A stretch of DNA of 64,000 nucleotides from Cymodocea nodosa (Eukaryota; Streptophyta; Magnoliopsida; Alismatales; Cymodoceaceae). The position numbers and the translations under genes are program-made. The stretch spans positions 17,930,501-17,994,500 of the forward strand of contig CM072341.1 of NCBI GenBank assembly GCA_036874045.1, read 5' to 3'. Below the pieces are notes generated by a model. That model was not told the origin of the DNA. It saw nothing but the letters and a program-made list of their open reading frames with translations, and did no database searches. How positions within the stretch are numbered: position 1 is the stretch's first letter; the number at the start of each line of letters is the position of its first letter. This document shows, piece after piece, positions 25,501 through 40,500 of this stretch.

Positions 25501-28500
25501 TCCTCCTTGGAACACTACAGATACCTCTGCTCTATATGTGCTTGTTTAACTTCACATCCACTCTAATGTCTGTTGTTCCTATTGCCTTCTGGGCAAACTT
25601 CTTGATCTCTTTTATTGCTTTGGGTGCTTTCTTCTTGAAGGTGCATCCATGAAGACCGTTGTGCAGGTTGATGGTGTACTCCTTGGTAACCACCTCCTCC
25701 TCTCTGCCTTTTGCCCCCTTCTCAACCATGATTACATCACCAGAAGAAAAGAAAATGTACCTTACCCCTGGCTGTCAACGCAACAGAGATGTCCTCCAAA
25801 TTTGGGACCTATGCTTACTATCCAAAGGTTGGTGGTTCTAGGGGATTTTTAGGATATCTTAAAAAAAAAAAAACATTTGGACTCTCTTTTATATGTTACT
25901 ATAACATTTGTGCCTTTTTCTTTAGACTTCAAGGAACACATGATGATGTTGCAAATGAAAATGGCCTGGCAACTAACTGAAAAGAAAACTCTTTGGACTG
26001 ATGTCATCACTTCCAAGTATGAAGACCCTTTCTATTTGCAGAACAAGAACGAACCAATCAGGTGGAAATCCCTCTGTGCAGGAGATAAGGGAAACATCAA
26101 TTTGTGGTAGGCTCCCCTCTAGTGCTATTTCAGCTTATGTAGATGCTAGAGATGGCTAGGAACATTTGGCAGTTGCTGATGTAGCATCTGATTTCAATAT
26201 CTTAGGCTACCTACAACTTCCCATCAATAACTTCGATGAGATCCATAGTAGTCTTTGCCTCCTCATGGACTCCAATGATGATTTCAGATGGACCAAAACA
26301 TCCAATGGAGGCCTCTCTCAAATTTGCATGGGACACCATCAAGAAGAGGAGTAGACTTGTAAGGTGGAGTGAGAGTGTCCAAAACAAATTCATTCCTACC
26401 AAAATCTCTTTCTTTTTCTAGAGATTATTCCATTCTATCCTTTTGATTGAAGAAAATACCAAGAAAAAAGGACTTCAGTTAGCATATTGTTCCAAATGTT
26501 GTAGCCGCATTAGCAAGTAGACTTAAAGCACCATCTTTGCTTTGACGGAGAATGGGCAACTTTGTGTAGAATATGGATGAGTAAGAAACTCAACCTCAAG
26601 TTGAAAAATCAACATTACTGAATGCAATTTGTCTAACACATTCTATCATAAACAAAGAAGTTCTCATACAATGCTTTAAAGTTCTTTGTGGCCGCTACCC
26701 TCTGGGAACGTTGGAAGAAACAATGTACTGTTTTTTATGATAATTGCAAATGATCCTTTGCTAGTATCAAAGTCTGAATTGAATCCTCTATGGACACTTT
26801 CAGTAGAGCTCTCGCCAAGGCAAATTGCCATTTTGATGAAGTATCCTTGCTTTTAAGGCTTAGCTTCAAAGATCTAGCAGCCAAATAGGTAAGGATCCAA
26901 CGGATTTCTTGAATTAAAACTTCTTAGCCCCAAACCAAACTCAATATGGATGGTGCAGTTAATATGGTTGGGTATGCAATAGGAGGTGAATGCATTTGGG
27001 ATGCCTAAAGGGAGGTATTGGTAGCCTTCTAAGAACCCTATGAACAAATTAATATGATGATGGCTAAACTCCAAGCCATGTTAAATGACCTCATTATTTG
27101 TAGGAACAAAGGTTTCAATTTAAGGCTGATAGAAATTGAAACTGATTCCCTCGCACTCTTTAATGACCTTTAGAATAATCAATGTGTTTCTGGGCAGGCC
27201 TTTACAGTTTGCCAAATCTTATGAAGCTGATCCTATAAGTTCATTCAATTTAACATGTGCCTTGAGAAGCCAATCAGTTTGTCAACTCACTACCCAAGGC
27301 TGGTTTTACTTGTGATCAAAGATGCCTCTACAATAGTGCTCAATAGCAATATTTTAAATATCAATATCGTATCAAGAATCGGTATTGTGGAAAAAAGAAA
27401 CATATTGAGGATTAAGAATTGTATTGATGAAAATACAATATTTTTATGGAAATAGCTAAAAAATTTAAAATTTCAAATTAAAACTTAGAAATAAGATAAA
27501 AGAAGTATGATAAGCATAAAAAAACTTAGGTAAATTTTATAAGTAATTATCATGTATAAAATGTTAATTAGATATAAATATAGTAGTTACATGTTTGACT
27601 ACTCTTAAATTATGTCAATTATAGTAGGCCCTTTCTTTTGTCAAGTCAAAGAAAAAAAATTTGATTTTTAATAACTTCTTTTTTTAAACATAATTTTTAT
27701 GTATTTTTTTTATTTTTTCTTCTCTCTTTCCATTTTTAAAATTTTTTAAATTATTAGATATGTTGTTTAAAAAAAAATTCACATGAAGGAGAAATATATC
27801 TCTTTTATTATATTTCTTTTTTTTTAGAAAAAACATGTTTATCCTTTTTATTTTTTTAGTGATCCATCTTGATTTTTAAATCAATGCTTATAATGTAATT
27901 AATATTTTAAAAAAATCTTATTTGAATTAATAAGAAAATTAGAAGATAAAGTTTGCAAATTATTATTTTTTAAATAAAAAATTATATGTTTTTGTGATTT
28001 TTTATTACTTCCCCATTTGTTAAACATAAGTTTTTATTTAATAATTTATTTCTTTTATTTTCCTTTTTTTTCTTATCCTTCTTTTTCTTTCTTTTTTCTC
28101 TCTTTCTTCTTTTTTCCTTCTTTCTTCTCTCCTCACATGTGTCACCACCTCCTCTTCTTCTTTCTTTCCTTTCTTCTCACTTGAAACCTTAATGGAGTAC
28201 AGTGGTTGTAAAGGCTTCCGACGATGTTTTTGGTAGAGAACAGTGAAATAGAGGCTTTGGTAGACCGCACAACATATGGAAGAGATGTAGTGCTTGGTGG
28301 TGAACCCTTCTACATAGTTTTTAGCAATTAATGGTGACTTTGATGGAGCACCCATCTCTCTAGATCAACTGATCCTTATGATGGATCGATCAATCTGTCC
28401 TCTAGCAAATGAAAAAATGATGAGAATTATATGATTCATCAATTATGCACCAATCTTATAAGAAAAATCATCCAAAAATATACATTCTCTGATATATAGC

Positions 28501-31500
28501 ATGTTTTGGGATTGAGTGCTTTAAAATCTGAACCGTATCGATGCTTTTTGCCGATATGGATTGATATTGCCCAATGGAACCCTGTTAGCACTAGCATCTA
28601 GATAAGTTGGATGTGCCTTGTTGTAGGTGGTATTAACAGTGTGTTGCTGGATTGCACATCATTTTTTTCCCTTCACCTGTTGTATTTAGTCTCTCCCTTG
28701 TCATGTAGTAACTTTGTTTGGGCCTCTACCCATTAAATAGATTAGGGAATTATCCAAAAAAAAGGGTGTAAAGAGTAGGGATCAAGTTTTTCATTACCAT
28801 ATCATGAATATGGCAATCAACCTCGATATACCTAATACATTCATGGAATATAAGGTTATTGACTATGAAGATTATAGTCTAATTGTTACAATACATATGC
28901 ATGAAAGTTTGAATCATAAATCTAAGCTTATGTAGAAGAGTTTTAAGTCATATCATCTCATAAATAATTTGAGTCATGGACTAGTACTCTATTTTAGTGT
29001 TCAATTTAGAGACCATATTTTATTTCTTGTTTCATTTAGTGATTAGGTTTCCACCTACATAGGTGCAAAACTTAAAGTTGACTTTTTATCATCTTTGTCA
29101 CCTACGTAACTTTAATTAAAGAATGCCTTGATCATCAAATGGTTGTCTCCTATATACAAGACCTTTTTTAGGTGCATTCTTGACATAAGCAAGTACATTA
29201 AATGTTCCCTACCAATGAATTATTCTTAGTTTATGCATGAATTGACTATGAAGATTATAGTCTAATTGTTACAACACATATGCATGAAAGTTTGAATCGT
29301 AAATCTAAACTTATGTAGAAGAGTTTTAAGTCATATCATCTCATAAATAATTTGAGTCATGGACTAGTACTCTATTTTAGTATTCAATTTAGAGACCATA
29401 TTTTATTTCTTGTTTCATTTAGTGATTAGGTTTCCACCTACATAGGTGCAAAACTTAAAGTTAACTTTTTATCATCTTTGTCACCTACGTAACTTTAATT
29501 AAAGAATGCCTTGATCATCAAATGGTTGTCTCCTATATACAAGACCTTTTTTAGGTGCATTCTTGACATAAGCAAGTACATTAAATGTTCCCTACCAATG
29601 AATTATTCTTAGTTTATGTATGAATTGACTATGAAGATTATAGTCTAATTGTTACAATACATATGCATGAAAGTTTGAATCGTAAATCTAAACTTATGTA
29701 GAAGAGTTTTAAGTCATATCATCTCATAAATAATTTAAGTCATTGACTAGTACTCTATTTTAGTGTTCAATTTAGAGACCATATTTTATTTCTTGTTTCA
29801 TTTAGTGATTAGGTTTCCACCTACATAGGTGCAAAACCTAAAGTTGACTTTTTATCATCTTTGTCACCTACATAACTTTAATTAAAGAATGCCTTGATCA
29901 AATGGTTGTCTCCTATATACAATACCTTTTTTAGGTGCATTCTTGACATAAGCAAGTACATTAAATGTTCCATACCAATGAATTCTTCTTAGTTTATGTA
30001 TGAATTGATTAAGAAGACAAACAACATAAGCTTATATCTAGTTTTTTAACAATTAAATAAATCAATTTCCCAATTGATCTTCTATACTGTCATGGATCCT
30101 TTAAAGGCTTTGACAAAATTTTCCCAAAATAAGGGATTAAGCTCTATTGGAGTATTGTTAAGTTTACAATGCATATTTTCTTTGTGTCGAAGTCATTCTT
30201 TCTCTAGAGTATGCAAGCTAAATGTCCAAAAAGTACTTGGAATTGCTCATGCCCCTTGTAAGAAAGTGTGTTTAGATGCTTCTTAAGTGATAGAGATGGT
30301 TGCATCATCATTACCTATTAACAAGATATCTATTAGATTACTAGAATCATACAATCCCCTTTTGTTTTCTTGTAAAACACAAAATGAGCCATTGCACACC
30401 ATCAAAAGTCATCTATTAGAACTATTGAAATTTTCAAACCATACCTGTGAACTTTGCTTAAGCCTATAGATGACCCTTTTTAGTTTACACATTATGTTCT
30501 TCTAAGTAACATATCCTAGAGGTTACTTTATAAACAATTGAGTGAATCCCTAATTTCTTTGGTTTAGTCTCCTCTAGTTACAAATTACATAGACTTACTT
30601 ATATATACATATATGATGGACTACTATAACAAGTTGGTGATCTAGAGGTACATTATTTCTAGGTACATACTACTTTACACTTCTCCTTAAGTTGGAGCGT
30701 ATATATCAAATATGCTTAGCTTGTTATATAGGACATCAAAATTTTCGCACCTGAGACCTTTGGTGAAAACATTTGCAAGTTAATCTTTTAAACATGTGAA
30801 AGGTGTTAAGATGACTTTTTTCAACACATTATCTCTAATGAAGTGACAATCAACCTCAATGTGCTTTGTTCTTCTATAGAAAGTAAGATTGCTAGTAATG
30901 TAGATAACAACTTGATTATTGCAATACATAGGCATGAGAGTGTGAACTTTCACTCTTAATTCATGAAATAAAGTCTTTAGCTAGATCATCTCAGAGGTAG
31001 TTTGACACAACTCAATATTTTACCTCTACACTTAACTTTGACACAACATTTTGCTTCTTGCTACGTCAAATCATAAGGTTTCCTCTTAGATAGGTACAAT
31101 AGCCCAAAGTGGATTTTCTGTCAAGTTTTTCTCCTACATCTTACATTTGAGTAATCCTTTACTTGTAAGTGACCATACTTTTTGTAAAGAAGGCTTTTTC
31201 CAAGAGCCTTCTTTAGATAAGCTAGAATCCTACCTTACCAGTAGACAACTCTTGGTGTATGCATGAATTGACTTAAGAGGTTTATAGTGAAAGTGATATT
31301 TGGTCTTGTATTATTCAGATATATAAGTTTGCCCACCAATTGCTTATATCTCCTTGAATCTTTAAAAAGTGGAAAAATATCATGTAAGGAATGATTTTGT
31401 TCTATGGGGGCTATCTCTGGTTTACATCCTTCAAAACTAGTTTCTTTTAACATGTCTAACACATTTCTACTATGAGAGAAATAGTTGTTCTTTTGAATAA

Positions 31501-34500
31501 GTAAACTTGACTCCTAAGAAGTATCGAGAAGTGCCTAAATCTTTTGTGGTAAAGTGTTTGTTCAAGAATCTTTTTCTATCATCGATGTCTTGTTAATCAT
31601 CACTAGTGAGTAACATATTATCAACGTAAACCGCAAGAATAACAGTACCTCGAGAAGTCTTTTTGATAAACACAAAATGATCAACTCGGCAATTTTCAAA
31701 TCCATCACTTCACATAATGCTATTGAACTTAGCAAATAAGACCTTGGGGTTTTGTTTGAGATCATAGAGTGCTTTGTTTAACCTACATACACATGACTCC
31801 TCTTGAGCAACATAACCTAGAGGTTGCTCCATAAACATTTGTTTGTCTAAGTTACCATATAGGAAAACATTCTTGACAGTAAATTGACAAACTGGCCAAG
31901 AGTGACTAACAACAATAGATAAAAGGACATGGATAGAGTTAAGCCAGACAATTGGGGAAAAAGTTTCTAAGTAGTCAATCCTAAACTCCTAGGAGAACCC
32001 ATGAGCCACTAGACGAGCTTTGTACTTGTCAATGGAATCGTTAAGATGATATTTAATGGTAAAGACTCACCGACAAGAGACTACATTTGTGTCATTAGGA
32101 CAAGAAACTAAATCCCAAGTGTCACAAGAAAGTAGAGACTTCATCTCCTCATCCATATCTTCCAATGAGGGAGTTGAAGAGTTTAATGATGGTCCTTACG
32201 AATTAACTCTATAGATAGAGATAACGAAAAACTACGAAAGGTGAAATCAAGGTTAGCGTAGGAAAGTACATCGAATAAGGGATGCTGAGTACAAGTATGG
32301 GTGCCCTTGTGAAGGGCAATGATACAATCATCATGGGAGGAAGGGTGGTGGACGTTGCAATCGGAGTCAGAGGATTAAGGTAAGGTAGCTGGAGCACGTT
32401 GCGATTGTTGAGTGTAAACCTACAGGGGAAGAGTAGGTGTAGCATGTGGCACTAGAGGATCTTCTGACACAATACTTTGGGTACTGCCAGTGGGAAGAGG
32501 ACTAGGGACAGGAGTGTCAAGATCTTCACCAGAAGTGAGACCTTTGTCAAAAAAGTAGAATTGAGACTTAAAAAATGTGATATCCATAGAGGTGTAGTAT
32601 TTGTGAGTGGGGGGATGGTAGAGTCTGTACATTTTTTGAGAGCGATGATACTCGACAAATAGACACTTGAAAGCACGAGAAGATAGTTTATTAAGACCAA
32701 GAGAGAGATCTTGAACAAATGCAACACACTCAAAAACCTTGTGAGGTAGGGAGAACAATTTCTAATATGGGTAGAAGCAACTGTGGGGAATGGCATCACC
32801 TAAAGGAGAGGAAGACATCTTGTTGATGAAATAGACAATAGTAAGAATAATATCAAACCAAAAATGTTTGGGAACATAGACATATAACATGAAGGTGCGA
32901 ACAACATCAAGAATGTGATGATGTTTTGCTCACCAACCTCATTCTATGAAGAAGTATGAGGACACATGGTCTAATGTATAATGTCATAGGAAGAGTAAAT
33001 CACCTGAAATTTGGACTGTACAAATTTTAAAGCATTATCCATATGTAAAATTTTTGGACAAACATCAAATTGATTTTTAATTTCAGTTAGAAAGGCTTGA
33101 AATACATCGACAATAGTACGTCAATTTTTTGGAAGATACACCTTAGAGATAGGAGAATAGTTATCGAAAAATATGATGTAATAGCGATGACCATTAACAC
33201 GACTAAGACCCTAAATATCACAATGAAGTAAATCAAATAAATTTAAGGTTGATGACAGACTTAACCACTTAAGAGTAGCACATGTGTGCTTCCCAAGTTG
33301 ACACAACTCACATTGAAAAGGTGACATAGAAGCCTACAGAAGGGTTTAACCCTTAATGGTAATGCCAGAGGATGGAGGATTTCATATTCATCTTGTAGGC
33401 AACCAAACCCTAAGAAATGCAATCACGGACCAAAATGTAAATACCATTTTTGCACTTATACCCTAAACTAATCCTTTGACTTGTTTGTAAGTCTTTGAAG
33501 GTACAATGAAAAGGAAAAAAAATTATAAAATAAGATAATTGTTCAGTAATGACATTAATAGACAAAAGATTAAAGGAGAGATCAGATACATAAAGTACAT
33601 TGTTTAGTCGTATCTAAGAGGAGATTTGAACCTCCTCCTTACCAAATACAGGGTAAGAACAACCATTAGCAATAGTGCTAGTGAATTGACTATGAAGATG
33701 GAATAACCATTCAAAAAGAGGTAAAATATTTGATATGTGTGAGGAGACTTCAAAGTCAATGACTTAGGGATCACCATCAAAGATAATGAGAGCGGTGCTA
33801 GTATTGATACTTAAGTGAGAAAAGGAGGCATGGGTGCTCATAGCATTAGATTTTGATCTCTGTGATTGAAGAAGATGCTCATAATCTGTTTGTGAAATGG
33901 TAATAGTGGGTCTTCTTTAGACATCAACAATAGTAGACTTGGTACTAACGTGAGCTATTGTCGGAGTTTTTCCCCACTTGTCATAATACTTATTTGACCT
34001 ATGACTAAATATGTCACACCACTAGTATTTTGGACGTTATTTGTCACCCTCACATCTTGGGCAATCTTTTCCCCTATTTCTTGAAGTTACAAGAGCAAAC
34101 TGTTAAGAGGTGAAATTATCAGATGATAGTGTAAAGACACATAGGGCTTGAGAGAAAGTCTCCTCCAAATCAAGCATAGACTCAATGTTGAGAATAGAAC
34201 CATGGATTTGTGATACAATCTCTAGGTTGACGCTCACCAGATAGCTATCCACGGCAAGCTTCTTGTGATATCGATAAAAAGTAGTCAAGTTTGTAGTTGG
34301 AGGCTGATAACAATTGAGTTCATCAATTAATACCAAAATGGAGAAGGAAGCTTAATTAATACAATACCCAATCCAATCATGCCACTTGGTGCTAAACCCT
34401 ATGTTGTACATCACTTGCTCCAAACAACTCCACAATACACTGTCATGAGCTGTTTTATATCCAGCTTCCAAACAAGACTGGCCTTCTTTTGTCTCCATCA

Positions 34501-37500
34501 AGCTTCTTACATTCCTACATAACTACGAGTCCATCTAATGTCTGACACCCCTTAATAAATGCAGTCTAGGGGTCATTTATAAATTGAGGAAGAACCATTT
34601 GAATCTCTCCAAAAGACATTTAGCCACAATCTTGTAAATACCATTAAGGAGGCTAGTCAGCCTGAAATTTGCTAAATCTGCAATTCCCACCTTCTTTCTA
34701 ATGAGTGTAATGAAGATCTTGTTGGCCAATTCAATGTCCCCACCATTCTGATGAAAGTCTAAAATGATTAACATTATATCATCTTTGATCAAATCCTAGA
34801 ACCTTTGAAAGAATAAAATCAGAAACCCATTAGGACTAGGCACCTTATCACATGACATTGCAAAAACTGCTTGCTTAACTTCCTCATATGAGAATTCAGC
34901 TTCCGCTACTCATGCCTAAATTTCTGTAATTTGCTGAAAATCAAGACCTTAAAGCTCAGAAAACGTACGTTTCTTCCTGCTCAAGTAGTCAGCAAAAAAT
35001 TTTCAATCTGGCCAAGGATGCTGTGAAATGAAATAGTACAATGAGAAGCTTGCTTATGGAAATACTTCATGTTTCTGTCACCTGTTGTAAGCCACAAGGT
35101 CCATGATCTCTGCCCTTAAGCAAACTTTTCCTTTCCAAGCCAATCTTCCTGATTTATCCTTACCGTCAGAATTTTTGAAGTAAATTCTAGAAGAGAGATA
35201 TTGCTTTCAGGAGTTATAAGAATCATACTGAGTCACGCGCCATTATATAAATAGTATGGTATTTCCAATAATATTTAAAAAGAATTCATCAGTATTGCAA
35301 ACTTATTTATGTATCTATGATGTCAAAGGAAACTGCTCTCTGTTTCTCATCATTGTTTACATAGTGTTTACATTTTATCTTTGTTACTTTTATTATTTCT
35401 AAGTGATAAAATGCTATTTATTTACATCAGTCTTGTCTAGTTTAGCATTGTTTACATAATCATATACATTTTAATTTGTCATTATTCTGGTTCCATTCTA
35501 ATGATTGGTATTATTCCCAATGTAAGTGGATGTTTTCTAATCTCTTGCTGAAAACTAGAATGGGTTTGATTCTGCAGGAATCTTTGAATGCAAGATACAA
35601 TATTTCAAATGTAGAAAACCCATGGTTTGTGTTTGGTATTTCTTACTCTGGAGCTCTAAGTGCATGGTTTCGCCTGAAGTTCCCACATTTAACATGTGGT
35701 AGCCTTGCAAGTTCAGCAGTTGTGCTTGCTGTATATAACTTCACCAAATTTGACAAACAGGTACCACTTGGCAGTTTTTCTCTTTCTATGGATGCTACGT
35801 GGTTCCTTTTGGGTGACCTTGCCTGAAGATTAAAATGCACATTGTACTAATCTATAAATGGTTTTAAGGTTGGAAAGTCTGCTGGTCCTGAGTGTAAAAG
35901 TGTTCTACAAGAGGTAACTAAACTTGTTGAAGAGCAACTTGTATCTGATGGAAAAGCAGTAAAACAAATGTTTGAAGCAGCTCCTGTAAGTTGAATTTGT
36001 ACCGTGGACAGATAAAGAATGAATCTAGCACTTTCTTATGTACTTGATATTTGTCTTTATTGTGGTCCTGTGCCATGGCTCTACAAAGCAACATATTTCT
36101 TGTTACCCTTTATGACATGATAACTACAAGATAAAATTTGCTTCACTTCTCGTTCGTCCTTGCTTTAAGAGTTAAAGTCACTGATTATTCTTGCAGCTTA
36201 ATGATCTTGATTTTCTATACTTTCTGGCTGATGCAGCAGTTGTAGCGGTATGTATATTCCACAATGTTGTGCCATGCTTTTTCTCTCACATAAACATTGT
36301 TAAATATTTCCCTGCCTTTCTGCAGTTTCAGTATGGTAACCCTGATATTCTTTGTAACCCTTTAGTCAATGCGAAGAAAACTGGAGAGAATTTGGTGGTG
36401 AGTTACCCTTTTAATTTCTGTTAAAATATTAATCTTGATGGTGGTTTATTTTAAATTTCCAAGTAGATTTGTTTGAGATTTTAACCAAGTTTTACACTTC
36501 TACCTTTAAAAGCTGATAAGTGATAGAAGGTCGATTGATGGATATCATGGTTAAAAGGTGAATGATTGCATTATTGCAAATATCCCCAAAATAAAGCTGA
36601 AATGTACAAGAAGGAAAATGTTGCTTGATACCAAATACAGGAGCAATTGAACCAGTACTTCTTCCTCTTTCTCAAACCCTTGTGAATAACTAAAATAATA
36701 TCTTTTTGATAAAACTAGTAACCATATTGGACAACAGTTTGCGAAAGAAAATCAGTGCCTTGAGAGCTTAAACTCCAAAGGTAATAATGCACATGGAAAC
36801 ATTGTAGCATGGTCTTAAGTCTTAACAGTAAAACTAAATCAACAGGCAAGCAGTAAAGGCTAACAATCTTGTCAGTGGTGACTACTGCATGAAGGTCGGC
36901 CTTTACATTGAAGTGAGAAACAATACTCTCTTGATCATTGCTTAGGAAGGGAATAGTTGTGAAAGATTTAGTTCCCAATGGTGGTCTTACGATCTTGATA
37001 ATTAGTAGCATAAAGTAGGTGTAGAGGTAATATGCTGAGCTGAAACATCACTCCAAGTCCTAATATGACATTCAGTTTGAGACATTTGAGGATTTGACTG
37101 CTTATCACTTCTCAGAAAAAGGAGTTTGGATGCCTAATTACCTGTACCGCTGAATCATTCATGCAAATGTATCATGTATGCAGGAAGCATATGCTAACTA
37201 TGTGAAGAATTACTTTGTTGGAAGTTTGGGTGTTTCTATTCATACATATGACCAGAAATACTTAAAGCGTGTTTCTCACAGCGAGAAAAGTGGTGAACTT
37301 GTCCCCCCTATGATTTCCATACTTTATTGAGGAGTTGATGCCAATGACTTGCATCTAAATAATTAATTAATGGTTTTTGTCAAAACTAATTATTGGTTTA
37401 AATTCAGGAGATCGTTTATGGTGGTATCAAGTTTGCACCGAGGTTGCTTATTTTCAAGTGGCACCTTCAAATGATAGCATTCGCTCTTCTAAGATTAATT

Positions 37501-40500
37501 CAAAGTATGTTTGCAATTCCCTCATTACAGATTCTTTATCAATATAAATGATGCCAATCTATTTATTTTACACTTGCGTTCAAATCATACCTTTATGAAT
37601 TAAAAATTCCTTCATAATCCATTCTGTGGTAATCTTCCTTATGCTCTTAAACATACTGACTCCTGAATTCAACTTTACAAGTTGGTCATCACAGATTGAG
37701 AAAGAGCTATAGATTTATGTTCACGACTCAAAGATATAGGGTGAATCTAAGTTCATAGTGTCATGATCATCCGGTGCTCCTTTAAGATTTTGCTCATCTG
37801 TTGGAAGATTCCGTTAATTGAAGAAAATTGACTATTCTATACTATATTGGGCAGTTCCCTTAGTTTGGGAGCTCTTATACCCCTTGAGTTTGGATCTCTT
37901 TTCTTATAGATATATAATGAATACTTCTTTGGTCATCTTTAGCTTCCTTAAGATGATTCATGCATAGGGCAGGTATGCTTGCTATGATGGAAATATATAT
38001 TTCCTTATTAACATTGCTAATTTTTATTACTCCTGTGGTTCTTGTCTTTGGAATACATAATCAGTTATTTGTCGAGACGAAGAATGAATTGTGTTTCATG
38101 TGGTGTTCAAACAAGTTTGTTTTTCATGTTCTGATTTTTTGTTTTAAATAGTTCTCATTCAAACTTTTTACTTTATCTAGGTACCATTTGGATCTTTGCA
38201 GAAATGTTTTTGGAGAAAAAATCTACCCAGATGTGGATATGACTAACTTGTACTATGGGGGCACCAAAATTGCCGGTATTTTCTGGAACCCCTCAGTCTA
38301 TTTAAGAAACAGCTATCACTGAATTTTATTTTATGCTTGTCTGGCCATACAAATTACAAAACATTCCATCTTTTATCATTTCATGGCAAATTACAGGTTC
38401 GAAGATTGTCTTTGCTAATGGGTCACAGGATCCTTGGCGTCATGCATCAAAGCAGAAATCTACAAGTGATAGTGAGTTCTTCAATTCCCCCATATAATAT
38501 AATAGCGGAAAATTCTTGTTTTCTTTTGATATAATAGCTAGGCACTTTATATTTAGTATATTGATTTGCAGCATGTTTCATAGCGAATTTTTGGTTTACC
38601 TAGGCTTCAAAATTTGTGCAGACTTTAAAGATCTCTATCAGAGTCTCAATAGTTAGTTATTCTAGTAAAAGAAGATTTAAAAATCTTATTCTAATGAACG
38701 GTACAGGAAATCTGTTATCGTTCAAGGAATACAAGATAAAATTGTCTACACATCACACCTTTTAGCTTGAAGCAGTATAACTTGATTCACATAGTGGCAG
38801 ACCTAACGTAGGAGGTTTCCACCAAGTTGCGTCTAAGGATGATCCAATATATGGGGAGGTTTCCAGAACACATTGGACCATTCTTACCATTATATTATAG
38901 CTTGATTCACGTCTTCACTGTTTTTGCAGAAATCAGCTTAATTTTAAAAAATGTGAAGAAGAGAATATATGACTTGAACCCAATAAAAAGCAGTGTACTA
39001 ATGTACAGAACAAGACTCTTCTACACGGATGTCATTCTTATTAACTGAGAAAGAGAATATCATCATAATGGTTTTCATTGAGACACCCACTGAGAAAATA
39101 TAGATCTAGAGTCCCATTAAATATCATAAAATTTGGTCACGAAAAATAAAAATTTCTTGTGAACAAAAGTATCTGTCCCATTTGTGATAACAAAAGTACA
39201 TTTTGTTACTGTGCTTCTTATCTGACCATCCATTTCGTCTTGATTCTTGAAAGTGGCTAAGTTTTACAGTAGAGTAACATAGAAAAAAGGATAAACCTAG
39301 AGAATGAAATTTCCATCAATGTGAGTCCTGGGGGGGGGGGAGTTAGTCCAATTATATATAGTCTTTTCTCCATAAATGGATATGTTTTTTTCTTAAGATT
39401 TGAACCTGTGACTTGTAGGTTACAGTAGAGCATTCTTACCATTCCACAAAGGCTTGTACTCTTAGAGTAGAGTAATATATTTGTCACTAACAACAGTAAT
39501 CGAAAAAGTTCATTTCAACAGAAAAAATATCAACCAATCTATAAAACTGCAAGGCATAATTCCACTGCATGGGGTTGGCCATATGAATCCTTTTCTTTCA
39601 TGTATATAAAGCTGCAAAATATAATCACATAAATTTTATGGCATCATGATACATATAATCTAACCAATTATAGAATGTACAGTTGATTCTTGTATTCTAT
39701 GATTTTTCTTTTAAAAATCTATATTATTTTATTTTCTCTATATCTACCTTGTTTTCCTTTATTGCAATGGACAATGTAAAATATCAGTCTCCTTGCTACT
39801 CTTCAACTATTTTATACAACCATCACCAATACTTTCATTTCATTATTTGAGGTCAGAATCATTTCTCTGTTTATTAGTATTCATGTTGTACAAAATGAAA
39901 AAATTGACATTGCATGGATTGAAGGAAAAAAAAATTAAAACAGACATTTTAACAGGTTTTTTTTGAAAAAATGGTATACAACAACAACAAAAACAACTTG
40001 TGCCATAATCTTACTATATGGGGTCTGCCACATGAATCCTTTTTTCATACAGTTCTATTTATGGTGAAACTTTTGGTTAAATTACATAAATTTTGAAAAA
40101 TGATGTAAATTAAAAATAAATTTGAAAAATACATGCAAATGTTAAATGCATTTTAAAATATACAAATATTAGTTTTCCAACACATATTATTGTCATATTG
40201 GCATTATCTCTAAAGTAGGTCATTGATTTAATAAGATAAAAGGATGAATACAACATAAATAAAAATTATCTTGCCATTTTCATGAAAAAAATTAGTAAAT
40301 TACAACATAAATTTGTCTCTGCCCTCTATCTCCACAAAGCAAAAGTACACTATTCCATTTACTTATTGTTTTACACCTAGTCACCTATTGATCAACAAAT
40401 GAGAAAAATCATATTAAAAAATACTAACAAAATTGTGAATAAACATCTATAGACATCCTAGTACTACAAATGTAACCATTTATGACAACAATAATCTGGG

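Noticed and set aside
28038-28355. 105-codon minus-strand frame rich in Lys and Glu
   Set aside because: It comes from a pyrimidine-rich low-complexity tract within a probable mobile element, and has no recognisable domain.
28861-30006. CRISPR-like or satellite array
   Set aside because: There are only three copies, of 383 bp, directly abutting and derived from copia RNase H sequence. There is no spacer structure.
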